Assembly: GCA_964020085.1 (NCBI GenBank)
Contig: OZ026601.1
Coordinates: 16,467,530 to 16,531,529 of the forward strand
Direction: 5' to 3'
Source: Micromussa lordhowensis
Lineage: Eukaryota; Cnidaria; Anthozoa; Scleractinia; Lobophylliidae
DNA: 64,000 nucleotides
The position numbers were made by a program, and so were the translations under genes. A model generated the notes under the pieces. It ran no database searches. It saw only the letters and a list, made by a program, of their open reading frames with translations, and was not told the DNA's origin. Shown piece by piece: positions 57,905 to 64,000 of the stretch. Position 1 is the first letter of the stretch; every line of letters begins with the position of its first letter.

Positions 57905-58274
57905 ATCATACTGTCCAAAAACTCAACTGATCCAGAAAGATATTTAAATTAACAATAACATTATAATCTCTAAGATAATATTTACGAAACGTGTGTTCAT
58001 TCGACCAGTCAGCCATACGAAGTATGTCAGTGACTGGAACACCTTGGACATATTTATGGGTAACGGAGGCACCTCAAACACTACGAGGTTTGAATACGGA
58101 AGTATCAATACCCACAGCGGATAATACGGACTTAATCCACATTGCCACTGTAGCAGTGGACACAGCTTTATGAGGCTTAATGATTGAAATACATAGTTGA
58201 GTTTCCTCAGAACTCGCAGACTTCCTTAGACCCCTGTACATGACCGGTACTCTGTTAACGTAGGCATGGGGCAT
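57905..58274 (-). pseudogene. DIRS tyrosine recombinase, catalytic Arg replaced by stop
   Basis: The reading YRGLRKSASSEETQLCISIIKP leads to ATVAMWIKSVLSAVGIDTSVFKPRSV. A TGA (58076-58074) then stands where the family has the Arg of the HSxRGAS box. The frame continues as GASVTHKYVQGVPVTDILRMADWSNEHTFRKYY, including the final catalytic Tyr region. CGA to TGA is the likely change. The recombinase would insert circular element DNA; this copy cannot. Confidence 0.75.
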
Positions 58275-58516
58275 AGAGAATTATCATCCGGTAAAGAGAG
58301 AAACTCCACTTTCCGAGTGGATTTCCCAGGCCTAGACGTTTTTTAAACGCTCAGATACAATTAACCTTAAGGAGTTACCTGACTTGTTCAAAAACTTGAT
58401 ATCTAATGCATGTAAATTATGTTCTCTTAGAGATGACGACAATGCACCGCAAAGCATTACAGTTTTGAGAGTCAATGACTTAAGACTTAGCTGATCCAAA
58501 GGGAACAGAGTCTTTA

Positions 58517-58546
58517 TGTAGCTGGTTACCTTAGTAACCAGCTACA
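58517..58546. repeat. Perfect 13-bp hairpin, 4-base loop
   Basis: TGTAGCTGGTTAC, then CTTA, then GTAACCAGCTACA. It lies between the RNase H and recombinase parts of the DIRS element. The role is unknown. Confidence 0.7.
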
Positions 58547-58742
58547 AGTAGACGAGTAACATGGGCTCAGAGTACGAAGATTATACACTCCCTGTAGTAG
58601 TCTGCTAACCATAGGATGCGAGCCAACAGCAACATTATTTATGTTACACAAGGTAGAAGACAAAGCTGATCGATAAGTATTAATGGTCAACACGGGGAAG
58701 CAAAACTGGACAAGCTATGGCAAGTTGTAAAAGCATGGGGTA

Positions 58743-59105
58743 CTATGGTTGTGTTGACCATGTCGGGGCTATACAAAGCACCAGTCCAACATCATTTCGA
58801 ATATTTCCTAACACCCGAGTTAGCAGGCTAAAAGGAAGAAATGCATAAAATTTCTGATTAGACCAGCTGATACTAAAAGCATCAACAGCTAACGCTCCTG
58901 GCTCTGGATGCCATGAAACAAACTGATCTAATTGAGCATTCAACCTGGAAGCAATATCAATATCGGGCAAAAAAGTAATGGCAGCAAGACGGTTAAAAAC
59001 GTCTTGATCATAAGTTTTAAACAAATTGCCTGGACAAAGTGTCGGCCTCACACAGAAGAATATTCCTGAAAACGCACCATCCCCATATAGAAACTGCAAG
59101 CTCAT
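58743..59105 (-). pseudogene. DIRS RNase H region
   Basis: ASRLNAQLDQFVSWHPEPGA, then LAVDAFSISW, then FYAFLPFSLLTRVL and APTWSTQPW match the RNase H-to-connection segment of DIRS polyproteins. The frame upstream towards the RT is broken (59110-59455), with recognisable but stop-containing sequence. Confidence 0.7.
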
Positions 59106-59455
59106 CTAGGGAAAGAGATCTTATCCCTCCCATGTTATTAATAGAGGAAACTGCCACGGATTTATCCATCTTGAGTCTAACATAAAAATTAAACTTATCC
59201 GCTACAAAGACTTGCAGTGTAAGAAAAGCAGCAAGTAATTCTAGGTAATTAATATGATGCTCAGATTCTAATAATTACCATCTACCATTGGCTGACTGTC
59301 CATTGCAGACTGCACCCCGACCTGCAAGACTTAAGTCCCATTAAATATAAACATCAGCTGGGCGGTTTCCAAACATGAAGCCATTCAGCTGAGAAATGTT
59401 CTCGATTACACATCGTAAATCTGACCTTGCATGAGGATCAAGTTTAATCTTTTGA

Positions 59456-60022
59456 TCAAATCAGGTTTCGCAGCCAAAGCTTAATGGACCTGAAAAGAAG
59501 TTTCAAAAAGTTCAAAGCTGGGAAAGCTGACACTAATAAACCAATCACATGTGCAACCTCCCTAACAGAGGGATTAATACAGGTTAAGAGATCCTGGCAA
59601 GCGCATAAAATCTTGTCCACTTTCTCATTAGGCAATAAAAGTGTCATAGAAATCCTATCAATAATGCATCCCAAATAAGGAATTCGCGTGACTGGAATAA
59701 GCTGGGATTTATTGACATTTATGACAAATCCCAAGCTTTGAAGTAAATCTCTAAAGGGAGAGAGTTGACACAAACACCATTCCACTGAACTGCCAATCAA
59801 AAGGATATCATCTAGAAATATGCCAACCCTATATCCATTTGCCCGTAAATAAGAAATAATGGGTTTCAAGACCTTTGTGAAAACTCTAGGAGCAAGACTA
59901 TAACCAAAAGGCAAACAGGTAAACTCATATGTCTGATCTGACCACTTGGATCGCAAAAATTTGCGATGAGATTTAAAAATGGGAATGCTAAAATGGGCAT
60001 CCTTAAGGTCAAGTGAAACCAA
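59456..60022 (-). pseudogene. DIRS reverse transcriptase
   Basis: MVSLDLKDAHFSIPIFKSHR carries motif A, CLPFGYSLAPRVFTKVLKP motif B, and GIFLDDILLIGSS the LDD catalytic motif C. GFVINVNKSQLIPVTRIPYLGCII follows as in DIRS RTs. The 188-residue ORF is open but isolated by shifts from both neighbours (60009 and 59456). Confidence 0.8.
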
Positions 60023-60233
60023 ATAGTCCTTGCGCAGACTTGATTATATTTTTCTGAACCTCTTGCAAACCAAGGTCTCTAGTCTTGGTTGCTCGTGGCA
60101 AATCATGCCAGAGCTCTAAATTTATCTTAGGAACACACAAAACCTTGCAATTCTCTGGAGTTTTATATTTATCTTGCAATTCCTTCAATTTATAGTCAGG
60201 AAGCAGATACCGAAAAATGAGAGTTTCGTTCAA
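60009..60233 (-). pseudogene. DIRS pre-RT/gag end fragment
   Basis: YKTPENCKVLCVPKINLELW, then RATKTRDLGLQEVQKNIIKS, resembles the conserved block that precedes the RT in DIRS elements. It overlaps the RT ORF by 14 bases in another frame and is 74 residues long, with its start lost. Confidence 0.5.
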
Positions 60234-60550
60234 CTATCGCCACAGAAAATGTTTGAGGCCTGATTCTTATAGAGAAAGACCTTCTGATCAAGGCCAGGTA
60301 GTTTGTAAAGTTGAATTGTGGTATAGGTTTCGAGTTAAGAGGATGTTTTCTTGCCCACCTCACGGCTCAGCATGGAAACGAGGCTACACACTCGAATGCA
60401 GTTTACATCGCTATTCTTGGTGAAAATCAACGAAATCAGCCACTTGAGCTAAATTCACTTAATTTACATCTGCTTCATTTGGAATTTATTAAGTATGTCA
60501 CGTGGTTGGTCACGTGATTTCAAACGCAACCAATAACAAATGTGCGGCAA
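60234..60550. promoter_or_regulatory. Non-coding gap with paired E-boxes and CCAAT
   Basis: CACGTG occurs at 60499-60504 and 60511-60516, separated by GTTGGT, and CCAAT follows at about 60530. Paired E-boxes close to a CCAAT box suggest a promoter fragment, but no gene starts beside it, and the minus-strand pseudogene ends here. No other feature is seen. Confidence 0.3.
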
Positions 60551-63500
60551 TTAACAAACGTGCGTTCGTGCCTCTGAACATGATAAGCCTGTGTTGTGAC
60601 ACGAACAGTTGCTCTGACACCCGCTTTGACATGTGCAAGTCGTCAGTTCCAACAGGCTACTCGGGGCTGGCTCTTTTGTCATGTAAACCGGCTTCAGTGA
60701 GGAGTCTTCCCTCACCCACGCATTGCTTTCGGGCTGCAGGAGATGCTGGATTGCAGTCAGAGCTTTTCTCCAAACAAATGTTTGATAGTTAACTCTTTTC
60801 AAGTGTTGCAGCAGGCTGTCAGATTTGGGTGGGAGAAGCTCGTTCTTCTGCTTTCTGTTTTGGCAAAACAGGAAATGTCTCAACTCATCCACAGTGCGTG
60901 TTTTTATCCTTGAGCTCGGGTAGAGATCACAGATGAAAGCTTCACATTGGGTGGCAATGCCATCACTCAGATTTTGCCTGGAAGACCTAGACTGTCTTGA
61001 TGCTGTTCATGGCGTAATAGCACTTGCCATCCCTTTTTCTTACTGATAACGGCAAGGGCGCTTGTGGAGTCGCATCCAGTAATGACGTGTAAGGCCGGAA
61101 GGGCACGACACATTTTTTTTGTTAAGCTCTTGCGTGAACTGGAACATAACGGAGACGGTCTTTCATGCCAGTTTTCGAACCAAAATTCAGTGCAGTTGAT
61201 GTCCGAAAAATGGGATACGCTGAGACCGAGAACATCCGTGTCTTGTGATTGTAAGACAATATGACACTCTGGATAGTATCTGTAACATACTTAGCATGCA
61301 GCAGTAGCCTGTCAAACAATAATGTACATTTAATTAATGATTATACAATGTTGTTGCACTAATAAAAGGGTATTATGTTTTCAGTTGGATTGAGATCAAC
61401 GTTTCAGATTCAACTTTGTCATAGCTGGGCTTGAGGACCTATTTATCTCACCTTGTGTCTGCTTCTTTGTGATCTGATTCCAGAACGTCAACGTCTTCGC
61501 AGTGACCTTTTCTGACTATCACTGCCCATCTGCCATTCTTAAATCCTCCAGCAATGACAAGATTCTTCTCAGGAGGGAGCTGCTGTTGTCCTGAGATACA
61601 AAATGACTCTGAGAGATAGTCACATAGATTTGTCTTGTTCTGCGGATTAGGAATATACTTCCCCCACTGTTTCGGCACAGGAATAGAATGTCCTTGGATC
61701 TTAACCTCTAACGAAGCGTTCAGGGAACCTCTGCGTGCACGTTCTCCTGCTTTTATCGACGCATCCCAGTATTGGTCGAAGACAATGTGAACCTCTTTGC
61801 AGCTGGCGAGTGGTGTGGTGATAGCTGTAAAGTACCTGGATGCTAGTTCGCCAAAGGTACTACTCCCCGCTGATTTCAGTACTTGGACTAAAGCCATGCC
61901 ATCAATAAGATGAATGGTGTATTGTGGAAAAGGTTAGAGTCGTGGGTAAACATTAACTTTGCTTTCAAGAAGAGCTGCTAGGGACTTTTGTTTGTCTTCC
62001 TCAAGCTGCCATCTTGATGAGCCAAGGAGAACGGGACAGATGATAGCTCATAGCATAGAACTTCTTTGAGGTTAATCTGCCTCACGTTGGAATATGATCC
62101 CAAAAGCTTACTTGATTAGTGTTCAACCGTTTCTCCACAAAGGTGTTCATCTGCTCGCGTCCTTTTTCAGTGCTTCTTATTAAATCATCAGCGCTGTCAT
62201 TGGGTAAGACGACGCCTGTAACAAAGTTGACTAACGACTCAGATTCTTGCGTGAAAGGATTAGCCATCAGTTTAGTTGTAAAGCATGAAACAAGCTTCTG
62301 AACATCAGCCTCATCGCGTGCTACCCGTTTTGCCCCAGCTTCTTTGTGCATGTCTACATGGTCGTGCTCTTGCGTAAACATTATTCTAAGGGCTGTAGTA
62401 ACTGAAGCACGTTCGTGACTGGTGAGGAACCAACAATCAAGCGCACCAGGATTCTGGGAAATACCAATTATCCCCCCTTTTGACTTGGAGTCTGCATTTA
62501 TGGTCTGTTCCAGTGCCATATCTGTCCACACCTGAGCAAAGGGCTTACCAGAGCAACTAACTGCATGATAACCGTTCTCGAATTCTTGATGAACTTGGGG
62601 ATGCTTGGTGGCCAACTGCCTCGTATCCATTATATATACAGGGAGCCAGCGTGCATAGTTTGGCCTATCCATTGCGAAGAAATGTGGGACCATAGCTGAC
62701 ACACTCGACAGATGTAGTTCCAGTTCCCGGTTCTTTCAGCTTTGACAAATTGCAGAAGCAGCTTCACCATTTCCCCATACTCCTCCCAGAAAGCAAACAT
62801 CTTTGACTTAGCTCTGGACTAGGCTGTAAAATCTTGAAAAAGCGAACGTAGCTCTGTAGTTTCCTGCTGAAACTCATTCACCCTAGATTGTACATCTGCC
62901 TTCCTTGTTATTGCACGTCTGCATTCTTCTGCTTTTCTTATCACGGCATCTTCATCAACAAGACGCTCTTCCCCATCTCCAGCATGGCTTGCATACCATC
63001 TGATGAAAGCGTCCCACATCAAACGAAAAAGGGGCTCTATCGCTAGCTTGTGAGCTCAAATTCCTCTGTTGTAAGACTTCCCCTTCGTTACCGCTGACGC
63101 CGTCCCCGCTGCATATACACCAGACTCAATAAGGAGGTCTTCAAATCCAGAACTGCAAAACGTCTTACCAAGGAGCGAGAGGAAATTGAGAGCTATGTGG
63201 AATCACTCAAGCCGAATGACAGTTCCTGAAAACTCCTCCGGAAACTTCATCTGAATTTGCTTTGCCTTTGTGTAGATAGCAAGGTCGAAGGTGATGACAG
63301 TGTCGACCTGTCCCAGGTTAGTACACATCTTCTGGGCGTGTTTCATAACTGTGAAAACTGTACTGAACTCGGTGGACGAGCCTTCGATCATAGGACAGTA
63401 TCCAATTTTGCTCGCACAAGGAAGTTCAGGATACAAGATCGAGTTCAGGAAGTTCAGGATACAAGATCGACTTGAATCCACCCCAGCTTCAATGCCCGTC

Positions 63501-63970
63501 TTCAATAAACTTGCTGACTTCATACGAAGGAGAGTCCAAGTGTCGTCTGTGTTAGTTGCTTCAGAGAGAACACCACCTTCACCCTTGAGCCATTCTTTGT
63601 CAACGGTACCAGTATATTGAGTAACTTTAGGTCTTCATCCATATGCTGAACATTCTTGCAACTCATAGACACTTCCACCCCTCTTCAGGCCTCGACGTCT
63701 CTCCGAATGATTCCCAGCTATGGTAGGCGGTGGTTCTGGACCAAAGGCCCTTCTAGGCTGGTAGACAACCATGGTTGTGGCATGGGTATTTTTTTTGCCA
63801 TCTATCGTTTCCTCCTTTAAATCGTTGTTATCGGCAGCAAATTGCACAAAAGACCCCGGAGTGATGTTTGTTGGGATAACTGTTCCATAGGTTTCTACTT
63901 TGGCCAATACTTCCGTTGCTAGACGTGCATCAACTGCTTGCAACTCATCGTATGACGAACTGTGCCCCAT
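60551..63970 (-). pseudogene. Uncharacterised FEN/XPG-like multi-domain gene, degraded
   Basis: One long protein is followed from 63970 down to 60551 with no sign of introns. N-terminal part: SYDELQAVDARLATEVL, DNNDLKEETIDGKKNTHATT, GYCPMIEGSSTEFSTVFTVM, ITFDLAIYTKAKQIQ. Middle part (62702-62082): RWLPVYIMDTRQLA, GGIIGISQNPGAL. Then MALVQVLKSAGSSTFGELA, KQWGKYIPNPQNK, SDHKEADTRLLLHAKY, SQDTDVLGLSVSH, ALPALHVITGCDSTSAL. The Cys-rich end is CTCQSGCQSNCSCHNTGLSC. Breaks include TGA at about 63632 and 63191, another stop near 63055, TAG at 62819, a one-base loss near 62725, and further stops or shifts near 62082, 61975, 61447, 61240 and 60950. Some 35 or more residues seem missing near 62080. The acidic motifs EAD, DTD and GCD resemble FEN/XPG-type nucleases. 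The function of the family is unknown to me, and the N-terminus may lie beyond the window. Confidence 0.65.
63421..63470. repeat. 28-bp-period short tandem duplication
   Basis: A 22-base segment (GAAGTTCAGGATACAAGATC plus GA) occurs at 63421-63442 and again at 63449-63470. It lies inside the pseudogene. A 28-bp period is not a multiple of three, so the duplication disturbs the frame. Confidence 0.8.
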
Positions 63971-64000
63971 TCGATTTAAAAGGCAAACTAACTGCTTGGA

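Larger units (their letters stand above)
57900..60233 (-). mobile_element. DIRS-type tyrosine-recombinase retrotransposon, degraded
   Basis: In minus-strand order this holds a gag/pre-RT end (60233-60009), an RT (60022-59456), an RNase H region (59105-58743) and a tyrosine recombinase (about 58274-57905). This domain order, with a recombinase instead of a DDE integrase, is diagnostic of DIRS elements. Segments between are frameshifted. Terminal repeats were not identified. Confidence 0.8.

Overview
The window looks like nuclear DNA of an animal, most likely an anthozoan cnidarian such as a stony coral or sea anemone. This is an inference from its AT-rich, intron-bearing, transposon-dense make-up and from several degraded gene families that I associate with cnidarian genomes. 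No gene in the window is demonstrably intact; almost everything is a mobile element, a broken gene fragment or a repeat.

Layout. 1-859: tail of an integrase-core (DDE) gene remnant. About 1060-1310: short TCCTGGAAA-type repeats. 1719-2346: first exon of a zinc-finger-associated-domain-like gene with a frameshift. 2525-6833: the start of a RecQ-like helicase gene (minus strand), split by a 3.6 kb Penelope-like element (PLE) and flanked by a ~195 bp duplication of helicase exon sequence. The PLE has an ORF1, a reverse transcriptase with one stop, a 3' pseudo-LTR, and at its 5' side a 568 bp near-perfect palindrome holding two head-to-head hammerhead ribozymes. 7114-7328: a decayed solo copy of the same pseudo-LTR. 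7985-9203: an alpha-kinase pseudogene.

9281-51291 (42,011 bp, two thirds of the window) is a direct tandem array of ten units of 4191-4208 bp. Each unit joins about 2.0 kb of former flanking DNA (minisatellite, hairpin, long-TIR MITE) to the 3' half of one Ty3/gypsy LTR retrotransposon (LTR, polypurine tract, integrase and RNase H). The rest of that retrotransposon (RT, gag, primer-binding site, other LTR) occurs once, at 51292-53075. A 5-bp target duplication (CATGG) outside the first and the last LTR shows that one insertion came first and that a flank-plus-element segment was then amplified. Junctions share a 2-bp TA microhomology. Unit-specific variants, including a 14-bp deletion confined to units 3-6, show duplication and homogenisation within the array.

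53081-64000: a possible small exon (53672-53806), a broken L1/Tx1-type LINE (ORF1 plus RT, endonuclease missing), a broken DIRS-type tyrosine-recombinase retrotransposon, and a long single-frame pseudogene of an uncharacterised family whose middle resembles FEN/XPG-like nucleases. The elements do not form a pathway; what links them is successive insertion, decay and local amplification.
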